Shown piece by piece: positions 19,801-31,399 of a stretch of DNA of 64,000 nucleotides (the first letter of the stretch is position 1; each line of letters opens with the position of its first letter). The notes beneath the pieces are model-generated. The model saw only the letters and a list, made by a program, of their open reading frames with translations, had not been told where the DNA came from and did not search any database. Position numbers and translations under genes: made by a program. Origin of the DNA: Marinobacter mangrovi (GTDB lineage Bacteria > Pseudomonadota > Gammaproteobacteria > Pseudomonadales > Oleiphilaceae); assembly GCF_016798325.1 (NCBI RefSeq), contig NZ_JAERVO010000001.1, forward strand, positions 310,001 to 374,000, read 5' to 3'.

Positions 19801-20322
19801 CTCGGTGTGTCGGTAACCGGCGGCTTCCAGTTGCTGGCGCCAGCGGTCGATATCCAGGGTCTGGCCGATTTCCAGCAGCAGCGTGTTGCCCTGCAGGTAA
19901 GAGGCCGGGGCCAGGCGATGCAGCAGCGTCCGTGCCGGCACGACCAACAGCCCGCGTTGGGCCCGGGGCAGCCGGTGCAGTGTGCGGATACGCCGGGAAA
20001 TAATGTCCTGGTGCGGCGAAAACATGTCGTAGGGCAGGGTTTCCCAATCCGGCAGCGACAGCAATTCAAAGCCGTCGTCGGTGACGGCTTCGGCATTTTC
20101 ATCCGCCGGCAGGCCCAGGAAGAAGCGCAGCGATTGCTCCAGGCGGATCGCCTCATCCGTGCTGGCAGTGATCACCAGGGTCAGGCCGTCGTGGCGCCGC
20201 GCGCCCTCGCAGATGGCCAGGGCCTGTCCGCTGCCGTGCAGACCGCTCCAGATCTCATGGCTGGCCGGCTGGGTCGGCATCTCGGGAGCAAGGAGGCTGG
20301 GGCTGGCAACGGCTTGTGTCAT
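16813..20322 (-). CDS. mfd: Transcription-repair coupling factor Mfd
   Basis: At about 1169 residues it is full length. In order it has UvrB-like domains, an RNA-polymerase-interacting domain (HIDHGVGRYQGLQTI), a RecG-like translocase with Walker A CGDVGFGKTE, DEEH box (IIDEEHRFGVQQKERL), LTLTATPIPRTLNMA, motif VI QLRGRVGRS, and the C-terminal autoinhibitory domain (RIPALIPDDYLPDVHNRLML). Mfd removes stalled RNA polymerase at lesions and recruits UvrA. ATG at 20322 is used, though GTG at 20334 is possible. csiV follows with a 4-bp overlap; gap is divergent upstream. Confidence 0.95.
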
Positions 20323-20562
20323 GGTGCGTGTCACGTCCTGGCTGGCTTGGGGATGTCCGCCGCTTCAAGTGAGCGGAGCACCCCGGTTTGATAGGGAGTG
20401 CCATTCTAGCCGCCGGTTACCGGACTGTCATGGCACCGTCACTCAGACTGGCCTGCTTGGGCTTGTTCGGCGGTTCCTTACATTGGATAATATGCGCCCA
20501 AATTACTCGAGGCGCCCGGCATAGCGGCCGCCATTACCGTGCAAAAAAGTAGAGGTTTACGC

Positions 20563-22035
20563 GTGAGTCACGAGCAGATGAACGAGCACCTGTCCGCCTG
20601 GACTGAAAGAGAATCCATGGCGGAGGCGATGATTCCCCTGATCGGCCGCCTGTACCGCAAGAACAATGTCGTTACGTCCATTTACGGCAGAGCGATCATT
20701 AACCAGTCCGTGATCGGCATTCTCAAGGCTCACCGTTTTGTGCGTCAGGTTGAAGACAGCGAGCTGTCCGTCCACGACACCCTGCCGATCCTGGAAACCC
20801 TGGACAAGCTGGAGCTGGGCCGCGCCCACATCGATATCGGCAAGCTGGCCGTGCGCTTCAAGGAGCAGGGCGGCGACCGGTCCCTCGAGCAGTTCCTGAA
20901 GGACGAAGTGGCGGAGGTGGTTGGCAAGTACGCTGCCGACTGTGACGAGAACGCCCACAACGAAACCAAGGACGTGGTCCTGTACGGTTTTGGCCGGATC
21001 GGTCGCCTGCTGGCCCGGATCCTGATCGAGAAGGCCGGCGGCGGTAATAACCTTCGCCTGCGTGCCATCGTCGTGCGTCAGGGCGGTGCCGAAAACGACC
21101 TGGAGAAGCGTGCCAGCCTGCTACGTCGCGATTCCGTCCATGGCCCGTTCAACGGTACGATTACCGTGGACCAGGAAAACAGCGCGTTGGTCGCCAACGG
21201 CAACTTCATCAAGGTGATCTACTCCGATGGTCCGGACAAGCTGGACTATACCGATTACGGCATCAATAACGCCATTATCATCGACAACACCGGTAAGTGG
21301 CGCGACGAGGAAGGCCTGGGCCTGCATCTCAAGTCCAAGGGCGCCAGCCGCGTGATCCTGACTGCGCCGGGCAAGGGAAACATCAAGAACATCGTCTACG
21401 GCATCAACAACGGCGACATTACGGCCGACGACCGCATCCTGTCTGCCGCGTCCTGCACTACCAACGCCATCACGCCGGTCCTGAAGGCGATTCACGACGA
21501 ATTCGGCATCGTTGACGGCCACGTGGAGACCGTGCACTCCTACACCAACGACCAGAACCTGATCGATAACTACCACAAGGGCTCACGCCGTGGTCGCAGC
21601 GCGCCGCTGAATATGGTCATTACCGAAACCGGTGCTGCGAAAGCGGTTGCCAAGGCGCTGCCGGAACTCAAGGGCAAGCTGAGCGGTAATGCCATCCGCG
21701 TACCGACGCCGAACGTCTCCATGGCGATCCTGAACCTGAACCTGGACAAGGACGTCACCGTGGATTCCGCCAACGATTATCTGCGGGAAATGGCGCTGCA
21801 CTCCGAATTGCAGAAGCAGATCGACTTCGTGAACTCGCCGGAGGTGGTGTCTACAGACTTCGTCGGCTCCCGTCACGCCGGCGTGGTTGACGCCCAGGCG
21901 ACGATTGCCAATGGCCGTCGCCTGATCCTGTACGTCTGGTACGACAACGAGTTCGGCTACAGCGCGCAGGTGGTACGCTGTGTCAACCAGATGGCGGGTG
22001 TCACTTACCCGATCTTCCCGGCGCGGGTACGCTGA
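20563..22035 (+). CDS. gap: Glyceraldehyde-3-phosphate dehydrogenase, long Pseudomonas-type form
   Basis: The 490-residue protein has a roughly 130-residue N-terminal extension (AMIPLIGRLYRKNNVVTSIY) ahead of the NAD domain (VVLYGFGRIGRLLARILIEK). The catalytic domain has SAASCTTNAITPVLKAI with the active Cys and YVWYDNEFGYSAQVVR at the end. It closely follows the Pseudomonas PA3001-type enzyme. The extension is absent from ordinary GAPDH. GTG at 20563 is chosen because GAGG lies 7 bp upstream, in preference to GTG at 20539. A strong terminator follows. Confidence 0.92.
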   Translation: MSHEQMNEHLSAWTERESMAEAMIPLIGRLYRKNNVVTSIYGRAIINQSVIGILKAHRFVRQVEDSELSVHDTLPILETLDKLELGRAHIDIGKLAVRFKEQGGDRSLEQFLKDEVAEVVGKYAADCDENAHNETKDVVLYGFGRIGRLLARILIEKAGGGNNLRLRAIVVRQGGAENDLEKRASLLRRDSVHGPFNGTITVDQENSALVANGNFIKVIYSDGPDKLDYTDYGINNAIIIDNTGKWRDEEGLGLHLKSKGASRVILTAPGKGNIKNIVYGINNGDITADDRILSAASCTTNAITPVLKAIHDEFGIVDGHVETVHSYTNDQNLIDNYHKGSRRGRSAPLNMVITETGAAKAVAKALPELKGKLSGNAIRVPTPNVSMAILNLNLDKDVTVDSANDYLREMALHSELQKQIDFVNSPEVVSTDFVGSRHAGVVDAQATIANGRRLILYVWYDNEFGYSAQVVRCVNQMAGVTYPIFPARVR

Positions 22036-22086
22036 TACCACGGGAAGCACAGTTCTGACGGCGGCTTCGGTCAGCGCGTCAGGTGA

Positions 22087-22123
22087 AACGCCCCGGTGCC
22101 GAAAGGTATCGGGGCGTTTTTGT
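22087..22123 (+). terminator. Rho-independent terminator of gap
   Basis: ACGCCCCG-GTGCC-GAAA-GGTAT-CGGGGCGT, with the GTGCC/GGTAT part pairing by G-U wobble, is followed by TTTTTG. GNRA-type loop. Confidence 0.88.
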
Positions 22124-22237
22124 TTGTCTGGAAAGCGGGTTTGGTGTCTATGGCACTTGTTGGCTATGGTAATAATTCGGAAGCTTCATAAACCACTGAT
22201 TATATTGTTTCTACGCGTAAAGTAGAGGCCGCCCAGG

Positions 22238-22266
22238 TGGAAAATAGTCGTGTGACTCTCTATAAT
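22238..22266 (+). promoter_or_regulatory. Candidate nqr operon promoter
   Basis: TGGAAA-N17-TATAAT: a perfect -10 with a 4/6 -35. It would give a leader of about 170 nt before nqrA. The whole stretch 22124-22446 is noticeably more AT-rich than the flanking genes and contains no gene I can support; a 69-codon open frame across it spans the -10 and has no ribosome binding site. Confidence 0.55.
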
Positions 22267-22446
22267 TGGCGCGATTTTGGGTACGTCTGGCTGTCTAAAC
22301 TTCACTCCTCCAACAATCACCGGGACCCTTCCAGGTGCTTGATATCACTGGTCCGGGCGCTTCTCGCGTCATTTGCGGCGGATCCGGAGTTTTTTCCAGG
22401 CGTTACAAATCCATATTTTAAGTTTCTGATGATTGGACGGGGCTAA

Positions 22447-23793
<1,347 letters not shown>

Positions 23794-23797
23794 CGAC

Positions 23798-25003
23798 ATG
23801 GCATTGAAAGAGTTTCTCCACGGTATCGAGCACCACTTTGAAAAAGGTGGCAAGTACGAGCGCTGGTACGCGCTGTACGAAGCCGTCGACACCATTTTCT
23901 ATACGCCGCCGTCGGTGACGTCCACAACGTCCCACGTGCGCGATGGTGTCGATCTCAAGCGCATCATGATCACGGTCTGGTTCTGTGTGTGGCCGGCCAT
24001 GTTCTTCGGCATGTGGAACATCGGCTATCAGGCCAACTCCTTCCTGGCGGGCAACCCCGACGCCATGATGGGCGACGGCGGCCTGCGCACAGCCTTTATC
24101 TCGGCGCTGGCCGGTAACGATCCCGGCTCCATCTGGGACAATCTGGTTTACGGTGCGGCCTACTTCATCCCGGTCTACTTCGTGACCTTCGTGGTCGGTG
24201 GTTTCTGGGAAGTGCTGTTTGCCACGGTTCGCCGCCATGAGGTGAACGAAGGCTTCTTCGTCACGTCGATCCTGTTTGCCCTGATCTGCCCGCCGACGAT
24301 TCCGTTGTGGCAGGTGGCCCTGGGCATCACCTTCGGTGTGGTGATTGGCAAGGAAGTGTTCGGGGGTACCGGCAAGAACTTCCTGAACCCGGCCCTGACC
24401 GGTCGCGCTTTCCTTTACTTCGCCTACCCGGCGCAAATCTCCGGTGACACCGTGTGGACGGCTGTCGACGGCTTCTCCGGTGCGACGCCGCTGAGCCTGG
24501 CTGCCGCAGGCGGTATTGAAGCGGTTCAGCACTCCGTTTCCTGGATGTCTGCGTTCCTGGGCACCATCCAGGGCTCCATGGGCGAAACCTCCACGCTGGC
24601 CATCCTGATTGGCGGCGGTATCCTGCTGATCATGAAGATTGCCTCCTACCGCATTGTCGGTGGCGTCATGATTGGCATGATCGGTACGTCACTGCTGCTT
24701 AACGCCGTCGGTTCGGACACCAACCCGATGTTTGCGGTGCCGGCCCACTGGCATCTGGTGATGGGTGGTTTTGCTTTCGGCATGATGTTTATGGCGACTG
24801 ATCCGGTCTCCTCTGCGATGACCAACACCGGCAAGTGGACCTTCGGGATCCTGGTCGGCCTGATGACCGTGCTCATCCGCGTGGTCAACCCGGCCTTCCC
24901 GGAAGGCATCATGCTCGCCATTCTGTTCGCTAACCTGTTTGCGCCGCTGATGGATCATTTCGTCGTGCAGGCCAACATCAAACGGAGGCTCGCCCGTGGC
25001 TAA
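23798..25003 (+). CDS. nqrB: Na+-translocating NADH:quinone reductase subunit B
   Basis: The 401-residue integral membrane subunit carries covalently bound FMN and riboflavin and much of the sodium path. The flavinylation motif DGFSGAT places the FMN-linked threonine at Thr230. Ten or so membrane helices are apparent (for example [49 protein letters not shown]). It overlaps nqrC by 8 bp. Confidence 0.96.
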   Translation: MALKEFLHGIEHHFEKGGKYERWYALYEAVDTIFYTPPSVTSTTSHVRDGVDLKRIMITVWFCVWPAMFFGMWNIGYQANSFLAGNPDAMMGDGGLRTAFISALAGNDPGSIWDNLVYGAAYFIPVYFVTFVVGGFWEVLFATVRRHEVNEGFFVTSILFALICPPTIPLWQVALGITFGVVIGKEVFGGTGKNFLNPALTGRAFLYFAYPAQISGDTVWTAVDGFSGATPLSLAAAGGIEAVQHSVSWMSAFLGTIQGSMGETSTLAILIGGGILLIMKIASYRIVGGVMIGMIGTSLLLNAVGSDTNPMFAVPAHWHLVMGGFAFGMMFMATDPVSSAMTNTGKWTFGILVGLMTVLIRVVNPAFPEGIMLAILFANLFAPLMDHFVVQANIKRRLARG

Positions 25004-25799
25004 GAAGAAGGAAACCGTTACCCGTACGGTTATCGTAGCCCTGGCGCTGTGTATCGTGTGTTCCGTCGTGGTGTCTTCCGCGGCGGTCCTGCTCAAGCCG
25101 GCCCAGGTGACGAACCGTAATCTCGATATGAAAACCAACATCCTTGCGGCTGCCGGCATGCTGGAGCCGGGCACCACGCCGCAGGAGATCGAAGAGCAGT
25201 TCCAGAAATTTGACGTGAAACTGGTTGATCTGGATTCTGGGACCTATGTCGACCCGTCGTCGTTGGGCCTGAAAGACCCGATGAAGTACGACCAGTACAA
25301 GGCGGCGTCTGATCCGGATATGTCCGAGTCGCTGTCTTCTTCAGAGGACATCGCCGGCATCAAGCGTCAGGCGGACATTGCCAAGGTGTTTGTGCTGAAG
25401 GAGGACGGCAAGCTCAAGCGTGTGGTGCTGCCGATCCACGGTTACGGCCTCTGGTCCACGCTGTATGGCTTCGTGTCGCTTGAGGGCGACGCCAACACCA
25501 TCGAGGGCCTTGGGTTCTATCAGCAGGCGGAAACACCGGGACTCGGCGGCGAAGTCGACAATCCCAAGTGGAAAGCCCTGTGGGTAGGCAAGCAGGTCTA
25601 CGGCCCGGATCTGGAAGAACCGCAGATCCAGCTGGTTAAAGGTGGGGTCGGTCCCAACGCCAAGGACAAGGAGCACAAAGTGGATGCCCTGTCCGGTGCG
25701 ACGCTGACCAGCCGGGGTGTTCAGCACCTGGTGAATTTCTGGATGAGCGAGCGTGGTTTCGCGCCCTACCTCAAAAAGCTTCGTGAAGGGGAGGTCTGA
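24996..25799 (+). CDS. nqrC: Na+-translocating NADH:quinone reductase subunit C
   Basis: The 267-residue subunit has one N-terminal membrane helix ([20 protein letters not shown]) and a periplasmic FMN-binding domain. The ApbE target motif DALSGAT puts the FMN-linked residue at Thr236. The start is GTG at 24996 with GGAGG 7 bp upstream inside the end of nqrB. nqrD starts 2 bp after its stop. Confidence 0.96.
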   Translation: MAKKKETVTRTVIVALALCIVCSVVVSSAAVLLKPAQVTNRNLDMKTNILAAAGMLEPGTTPQEIEEQFQKFDVKLVDLDSGTYVDPSSLGLKDPMKYDQYKAASDPDMSESLSSSEDIAGIKRQADIAKVFVLKEDGKLKRVVLPIHGYGLWSTLYGFVSLEGDANTIEGLGFYQQAETPGLGGEVDNPKWKALWVGKQVYGPDLEEPQIQLVKGGVGPNAKDKEHKVDALSGATLTSRGVQHLVNFWMSERGFAPYLKKLREGEV

Positions 25800-25801
25800 T
25801 C

Positions 25802-26467
25802 GTGGCGGAAGTGACTGCAAAAAAGGTTCTGTTCGAACCGATTTTCAATAACAACCCGATCGCCCTGCAGATCCTCGGTATCTGTTCGGCGCTGGCCGTA
25901 ACGAGCAGCCTGAGCGTGACCATGGTCATGTGTATCTCGGTGATTGCCGTTACTGCCTTCTCCAACCTCTTTGTCTCCGTGGTGCGTTCGCAGATCCCGA
26001 ACAGCATCCGGATCATTGTGCAAATGACCATCATCGCGTCACTGGTTATCGTGGTGGACCAGATTCTTCGGGCCTACGCCTATGAGATCAGTAAGCAGCT
26101 GTCGGTTTTCGTCGGCCTGATCATCACCAACTGCATCGTGATGGGCCGCGCGGAAGGCTTTGCCATGCAGAATGGCCCCTGGCTCAGCTTCCTGGACGGG
26201 ATCGGTAACGGCCTGGGCTATTCCGTGATGCTGATCGTACTGGCCTTTGTGCGCGAACTGCTGGGCTCCGGCTCACTGTTCGGTGTCACCATCCTGCCGG
26301 TCGTGAACGACGGTGGCTGGTACGTGCCGAATGGCCTGTTGCTGCTGCCGCCGAGTGCGTTCTTCATCATCGGCCTGTCGATCTGGGGGCTGCGTTCCTG
26401 GAAGAGTGACCAGGTGGAAGAGCCTGATTACCGTCTGTCCCGGCAAACCACCAAGGAGGCCTTCTGA
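25802..26467 (+). CDS. nqrD: Na+-translocating NADH:quinone reductase subunit D
   Basis: The 221-residue integral membrane subunit has six helices and an inverted-repeat relation to NqrE ([34 protein letters not shown]). NqrD and NqrE together hold the membrane iron centre. The start is GTG at 25802, preceded by GGGAGG. Its stop overlaps the nqrE ATG by one base (TGATG). Confidence 0.95.
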   Translation: MAEVTAKKVLFEPIFNNNPIALQILGICSALAVTSSLSVTMVMCISVIAVTAFSNLFVSVVRSQIPNSIRIIVQMTIIASLVIVVDQILRAYAYEISKQLSVFVGLIITNCIVMGRAEGFAMQNGPWLSFLDGIGNGLGYSVMLIVLAFVRELLGSGSLFGVTILPVVNDGGWYVPNGLLLLPPSAFFIIGLSIWGLRSWKSDQVEEPDYRLSRQTTKEAF

Positions 26468-27075
26468 TGGAACACTATATCAGTCTGATCCTGAAGGCCG
26501 TCTTTGTTGAGAACATGGCGTTGGCCTTCTTCCTGGGGATGTGTACCTTCCTGGCGATCTCCAAGAAGATCGAAGCGGCCATCGGCCTGGGTATCGCGGT
26601 TGTGGCCGTGCTGACCCTGACCGTGCCGGTCAACAACCTGATCTACAACGACGTGTTGCGTGAGGGTGCCTTGGCCTGGGCGGGTCTGCCGGACGTGGAC
26701 CTGAGCTTCCTGGGGCTGCTGACCTACATCGGCGTGATCGCGGCGATTGTCCAGATTATGGAGATGATCCTCGACAAGTACATTCCGGCGCTGTATGCCG
26801 CGCTGGGCGTGTTCCTTCCGCTGATCACCGTTAACTGCGCCATCATGGGTGCCTCCCTGTTCATGGTCGAGCGGGATTACACCTTCGGCGAGAGTGTGGT
26901 TTACGGCTTTGGTGCCGGTCTGGGCTGGGCCCTGGCCATCGTGGCACTGGCCGGTATCCGTGAAAAACTGAAGTACAGCGACGTTCCCGAAGGTCTGCGT
27001 GGCCTGGGCATTACCTTTATTACGGTAGGCCTGATGTCACTGGGCTTCATGTCGTTTTCCGGTATTTCCCTGTAA
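26467..27075 (+). CDS. nqrE: Na+-translocating NADH:quinone reductase subunit E
   Basis: The 202-residue six-helix membrane protein has the NqrE signatures [20 protein letters not shown] and [20 protein letters not shown]. The cysteines in these two loops are those placed around the intramembrane Fe centre with NqrD. It is translationally coupled to nqrD; nqrF follows after 38 bp. Confidence 0.95.
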   Translation: MEHYISLILKAVFVENMALAFFLGMCTFLAISKKIEAAIGLGIAVVAVLTLTVPVNNLIYNDVLREGALAWAGLPDVDLSFLGLLTYIGVIAAIVQIMEMILDKYIPALYAALGVFLPLITVNCAIMGASLFMVERDYTFGESVVYGFGAGLGWALAIVALAGIREKLKYSDVPEGLRGLGITFITVGLMSLGFMSFSGISL

Positions 27076-27113
27076 ATCACCCGGTAACGGATAACAAGGA
27101 TTAAGGCGAGACC

Positions 27114-28340
27114 ATGAATACTGAAATTATTCTCGGCGTGGTCATGTTTACCGTCATCGTGCTTGCACTGGTGGCGGTGATCCTGGCAGCACGGTCCAAG
27201 CTGGTGAGCACCGGCGACGTGACCATCGAGATCAACGATGATCCCGAACACACCCTGAAGACGGAAGCCGGCGGTAAGCTGCTCGGCACGCTGGCCGGCA
27301 ACGGCATTTTCCTGTCCTCCGCCTGTGGCGGCGGCGGGACCTGTGCGCAGTGCAAGTGCAAGGTGTTCGACGGTGGCGGCTCCATGCTGCCGACCGAGAA
27401 GACGCACTTCACCAACCGCGAGGAACGTGAAGGCTGGCGTCTGTCCTGTCAGGTGCCGGTCAAGCAGGACATGAAGATCGAGGTGCCGGAAGAGTTCTTC
27501 GGCGTCAAGAAGTGGGAATGCGAAGTGGTGTCCAACCACAACGTGGCCACGTTCATCAAGGAGTTGGTCCTGAAGCTGCCGGAAGGCGAGGAAGTCGACT
27601 TCCGCGCCGGCGGCTACGTGCAGCTGGAATGTCCTCCGTATGAAATCGACTTCAAGAACTTCGACGTCGAGGAGGAGTTCCACGAGGACTGGGACAAGCA
27701 CGACATCTGGCGCTATAAGGCGGTCAACAAGGAAGAGGTGGTTCGCGCCTACTCCATGGCCAACTACCCGGAAGAGAAGGGCGTTCTCAAGTTCAACATC
27801 CGGATCGCCACACCACCACCGGGCTCTGATCATCCGCCGGGCCTGATGTCCACCTTCGTCTTCAACCTGAAGCCGGGTGACAAGGTCACGGTCTTCGGTC
27901 CCTTTGGTGAGTTCTTCGCGAAGAAGACCGACGCGGAAATGGTCTTCATCGGCGGCGGCGCCGGTATGGCACCGATGCGGTCGCACATCTTCGACCAGCT
28001 CAAACGCCTGAACACCGACCGGAAGATCAGCTTCTGGTACGGCGCCCGGAGTGTCCGCGAGATGTTCTACGTCGAGGATTTCGACCAACTGGCCGAGGAA
28101 AACGACAACTTCGAGTGGCACGTGGCCCTGTCCGACGCACTGCCGACGGACAACTGGGAAGGCCCGACGGGCTTCATCCATAACGTGTTGTACGAGAACT
28201 ACCTCAAGGACCACCCCGCACCTGAGGATTGTGAGTACTACATGTGTGGGCCCCCCATCATGAACGCCTCGGTCATCAAGATGCTGAAAGACCTGGGCGT
28301 GGAAGACGAGAACATCATGCTGGACGACTTCGGGGGCTAA
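27114..28340 (+). CDS. nqrF: Na+-translocating NADH:quinone reductase subunit F
   Basis: The 408-residue electron-entry subunit has an N-terminal membrane helix ([20 protein letters not shown]), a 2Fe-2S domain with ligands Cys71, Cys77, Cys80 and Cys112 ([15 protein letters not shown]), an FAD domain ([13 protein letters not shown]) and an NADH domain ([33 protein letters not shown]). It oxidises NADH and passes electrons to the iron centre and flavins. Confidence 0.96.
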   Translation: MNTEIILGVVMFTVIVLALVAVILAARSKLVSTGDVTIEINDDPEHTLKTEAGGKLLGTLAGNGIFLSSACGGGGTCAQCKCKVFDGGGSMLPTEKTHFTNREEREGWRLSCQVPVKQDMKIEVPEEFFGVKKWECEVVSNHNVATFIKELVLKLPEGEEVDFRAGGYVQLECPPYEIDFKNFDVEEEFHEDWDKHDIWRYKAVNKEEVVRAYSMANYPEEKGVLKFNIRIATPPPGSDHPPGLMSTFVFNLKPGDKVTVFGPFGEFFAKKTDAEMVFIGGGAGMAPMRSHIFDQLKRLNTDRKISFWYGARSVREMFYVEDFDQLAEENDNFEWHVALSDALPTDNWEGPTGFIHNVLYENYLKDHPAPEDCEYYMCGPPIMNASVIKMLKDLGVEDENIMLDDFGG

Positions 28341-28349
28341 GTTCGCTGC

Positions 28350-29384
28350 ATGAAATCCCGCATGATTTGGCCCGCCTTGGTGGCGCTGCTTTGCAGCGTC
28401 GCCCTGGCGGGCTGTTCGTTTAAGCCTGATAAAGAAGTCTGGGAACTCAGCGGTCCGGTCTTTGGTACCAGTTACCACATCAAGGTCGTCATGAACGACG
28501 ACAAGGATCGGCTCGAGCAATTGTCTGCCGGCATCAACAAGGTGCTGGATGGCGTGGATGCGTCCATGTCGACCTGGCGTGATGATTCCGAACTGTCGCG
28601 GTTCAACGAGCAGGCGGACAAGAGTCAGTGGTTCCCGGTGTCCGACAATTTTTACGAAGTGCTGCAGGAATCCCATCGCGTCAGCGATCTGAGCAACGGT
28701 GCTTTCGATATTACGATTGGTCCGGTGGTCAACCTGTGGGGCTTTGGTCCCGAGGCACGGCCGGAAACCATTCCGGATGAGGATCTGCTGGCACAGCGCA
28801 TGTCCGAAGTGGGCTATGACAAGCTGCAGATGCGGGATACGCCCAACAAGGCGATCCGCTCGGATTATCCGCTCTATCTGGACCTGTCGGCGATCGCCAA
28901 GGGTTACGGCGTCGACGCGGTCGGGCGCTATCTGGACAAGCAGGGCGTCGAAGCCTATCTGGTGGAAATCGGCGGCGAGGTGGATACCCGGGGCCGCAAG
29001 CCGGATGGGGATGTCTGGCGGCTGGCGATCGAGAAGCCGGTGTCCCAGACGCAGACGGTGCAACGCATCGTGGCCCTCGAAGACCTGGCCATGGCCACAT
29101 CCGGTGACTATCGCAACTATTTCGAGGTGGATGGCCATCGCTATTCCCACACCATCGATCCGGCGACCGGACACCCGATCAGCCACAAGCTGGCCTCGGT
29201 TTCGGTAATTACCGACAACTGCATGAGCGCCGATGCCATGGCGACGGCGCTCAATGTGATGGGGCAGGACAAGGGCTACACGTTTGCAGTCAAGCACGAC
29301 ATCGCCGCATACTTTATCTATCGAGGCGATGACGGGTTCGACACGAAGTACACCCCGGCTTTTTCCTCATACCTATTGGATTGA
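28350..29384 (+). CDS. apbE: FAD:protein FMN transferase ApbE
   Basis: The 344-residue lipoprotein has lipobox LAGC with Cys22 as the lipidated residue. ApbE motifs include GPVFGTSYHIKV, DITIGPVVNLWGFGP, DLSAIAKGYGVDAVG, EIGGEVDTRGRKPDG, MATSGDYRNYFEVDG and HTIDPATGHPI. It attaches FMN to the threonines of NqrB and NqrC in the periplasm. Its position 9 bp after nqrF fits this role. Confidence 0.94.
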   Translation: MKSRMIWPALVALLCSVALAGCSFKPDKEVWELSGPVFGTSYHIKVVMNDDKDRLEQLSAGINKVLDGVDASMSTWRDDSELSRFNEQADKSQWFPVSDNFYEVLQESHRVSDLSNGAFDITIGPVVNLWGFGPEARPETIPDEDLLAQRMSEVGYDKLQMRDTPNKAIRSDYPLYLDLSAIAKGYGVDAVGRYLDKQGVEAYLVEIGGEVDTRGRKPDGDVWRLAIEKPVSQTQTVQRIVALEDLAMATSGDYRNYFEVDGHRYSHTIDPATGHPISHKLASVSVITDNCMSADAMATALNVMGQDKGYTFAVKHDIAAYFIYRGDDGFDTKYTPAFSSYLLD

Positions 29385-29397
29385 CGGAGGTTACGTC

Positions 29398-29646
29398 ATG
29401 GGCACATTTCTATTGGTTCTGGTCATCTTCGGTATCCTCCTGGCCGGCATGTCCATCGGCGTCATCATGGGTCGCAAGCCGATCAGCGGTACCTGCGGTG
29501 GCCTCGGCGCCATGGGTATCGACGGTGCCTGCGAAATCTGCGGTGGCGACCGCAACAAGTGCGAAGAAGAGAACGAGCGTACCGCCGGTGCGGCCGGCAA
29601 GGCTGAGGCATTGGCGTACGACGCGTCCGAGCAGCAATCCCGCTGA
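29398..29646 (+). CDS. nqrM: NqrM (DUF539), Na+-NQR maturation factor
   Basis: The 82-residue protein has one N-terminal membrane helix (FLLVLVIFGILLAGMSIGVI) followed by the cysteine cluster GTCGGLG...GACEICGGDRNKC. NqrM is required for NQR assembly, probably delivering iron to the NqrD/NqrE centre. ATG at 29398 has GGAGG 7 bp upstream. The acidic tail is variable. A stem CTGGCGC-N10-GCGCCAG (29668-29691) follows but has no T tract. Confidence 0.92.
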   Translation: MGTFLLVLVIFGILLAGMSIGVIMGRKPISGTCGGLGAMGIDGACEICGGDRNKCEEENERTAGAAGKAEALAYDASEQQSR

Positions 29647-29934
29647 CATCACCGTCCGGCAGCCTGACTGGCGCGGCCGAAAAGGCGCCAGGGGTTAGCC
29701 GGTCGGATTCCCCGGGGCTGTTCGTCGGGTAGGGTGGTTGCGGACAGCGCCTGCAAGTGGTGTTTGTCCGTCTTTTCTTTGAGACGGGCTACCCTGAGAA
29801 TCATCATTCAGTATTCAGAGACACCGATCATTGCCGATCTATGGCGGTCATGGCTCCTCCAGCGGTGACGGTCGATGGCGTGATGTATGGCGGTCTCTGT
29901 GAATTCATGGCGAATAGAAGGAGTCACTGCGGGT

Positions 29935-31326
29935 ATGGCAGAACATCACTACGACGTCGTTGTCATCGGGGCCGGTCCATCCGGCGAAGGGGCAGCGATG
30001 AATGCGGCCAAGCACAGCAAGCGGGTTGCAATCGTCGAGGATAAGCCGACGGTCGGCGGTAACTGTACCCACTGGGGCACGATTCCTTCCAAAGCGCTGC
30101 GTCATGCGGTCAAGCAGATCATCACCTTCAACACCAATGTGATGTTCCGGGATATCGGTGAGCCACGCTGGTTCTCCTTTCCGCGGGTCCTGCAGAATGC
30201 TGAAAAAGTGATGGGCAAGCAGGTCAAACTGCGCACCGAATTCTACGCCCGCAATCGCGTCGACCTGTTCAATGGTCGCGCCTCCTTTTTGGATGAGCAC
30301 CGAATTGAAGTGCGCGGAGGCAAGGCGGAGGAAATCCTGAACGCCAAGTCGGTGGTCATCGCCACGGGCTCCCGTCCTTACCTGCCGCCCGACGTGAATT
30401 TTCGTCACCACCGGATCTACAACAGCGACTCCATCCTCAAGCTATCCCATACACCGCGGACGCTGATCATCTACGGTGCCGGCGTTATCGGTAGTGAATA
30501 CGCGTCGATCTTCGCCGGCCTTGGTGTCAAGGTGGATCTGATCAATCCGGGCAATCGTCTGCTGACTTTCCTGGATGACGAGATTTCCGACGCACTGAGT
30601 TATCACCTGCGCAATAACGGTGTCCTGGTCCGTCACAACGAGACGTACGAGTCGGTAGACGGGGATGACCACGGCGTGGTGCTGACGCTGAAGTCCGGCA
30701 AGAAAATTCGTGCGGACGCGTTCCTGTGGTGTAACGGCCGGACCGGCAACACCGACAAACTGGCGCTGGAAAACATCGGTCTGGAGCCCAACGGTCGTGG
30801 CCAGCTCTCGGTGGATGAGCATTACCGGACGTCGATCCCCCATATCTACGCTGTAGGGGACGTGATTGGTTGGCCCAGCCTGGCCAGTGCGGCATACGAT
30901 CAGGGGCGTTCGGCGTCATCGGACCTGATGGGCGATGAGTTCTTCCGGTTTGTTCGGGATGTGCCGACCGGGATCTACACGATTCCTGAGATCAGTTCCG
31001 TGGGGCCGACCGAGCGGGAGCTGACCGAAGCCAAGGTGCCTTACGATGTGGGGCAGGCGTTCTTCAAGGATCTGGCCCGGGCGCAGATCACCGGGGAAGC
31101 GGTGGGCATGCTCAAGATCCTGTTTCACCGGGAAACCCGTGAGATTCTCGGCATTCACTGTTTTGGTGACCAGGCGGCGGAAATCGTGCATATCGGCCAG
31201 GCCATCATGAACCAGGAAGGGGAGGCCAACTCCCTGAACTACTTCATCAATACCACCTTCAACTACCCGACCATGGCGGAAGCCTACCGGGTGGCGGCCC
31301 TGAATGGCCTGAACCGGATATTCTGA
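29935..31326 (+). CDS. sthA: Soluble pyridine nucleotide transhydrogenase
   Basis: The 463-residue flavoprotein has FAD motif [21 protein letters not shown] motif [20 protein letters not shown], and a C-terminal dimer domain ([20 protein letters not shown]). The disulfide site of related reductases is [15 protein letters not shown], with Thr in place of the second Cys, which is the mark of SthA. It equilibrates NADPH and NADH. ATG at 29935 has AAGGAG 11 bp upstream. It follows nqrM after 288 bp in which I see no gene, so it probably has its own promoter. Confidence 0.94.
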   Translation: MAEHHYDVVVIGAGPSGEGAAMNAAKHSKRVAIVEDKPTVGGNCTHWGTIPSKALRHAVKQIITFNTNVMFRDIGEPRWFSFPRVLQNAEKVMGKQVKLRTEFYARNRVDLFNGRASFLDEHRIEVRGGKAEEILNAKSVVIATGSRPYLPPDVNFRHHRIYNSDSILKLSHTPRTLIIYGAGVIGSEYASIFAGLGVKVDLINPGNRLLTFLDDEISDALSYHLRNNGVLVRHNETYESVDGDDHGVVLTLKSGKKIRADAFLWCNGRTGNTDKLALENIGLEPNGRGQLSVDEHYRTSIPHIYAVGDVIGWPSLASAAYDQGRSASSDLMGDEFFRFVRDVPTGIYTIPEISSVGPTERELTEAKVPYDVGQAFFKDLARAQITGEAVGMLKILFHRETREILGIHCFGDQAAEIVHIGQAIMNQEGEANSLNYFINTTFNYPTMAEAYRVAALNGLNRIF

Positions 31327-31399
31327 TCCGGGGGCCGGCGGCAGATCTGTCGTCGGCCCTGTCTTTCCCGCCCTGTCGGTGTTCTAGTCCAATCTGCTT

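Noticed and set aside
17533-20391. Two long plus-strand frames opposite mfd
   Set aside because: mfd is intact with all helicase motifs. The opposite frames show no domain or ribosome binding site.
22237-22446. 69-codon frame ending exactly before nqrA, possible leader peptide
   Set aside because: It would start with GTG inside the -35 and span the best -10, has no Shine-Dalgarno sequence, and its content resembles no protein; chance openness in an AT-rich leader is likelier.
26901-29297. Minus-strand open frame of 798 codons
   Set aside because: It is antisense to nqrE, nqrF and apbE, which are certain; composition is typical of a shadow.
29668-29691. Stem CTGGCGC/GCGCCAG after nqrM as a terminator
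   Set aside because: No T tract follows, so it is at most a processing or stability hairpin.
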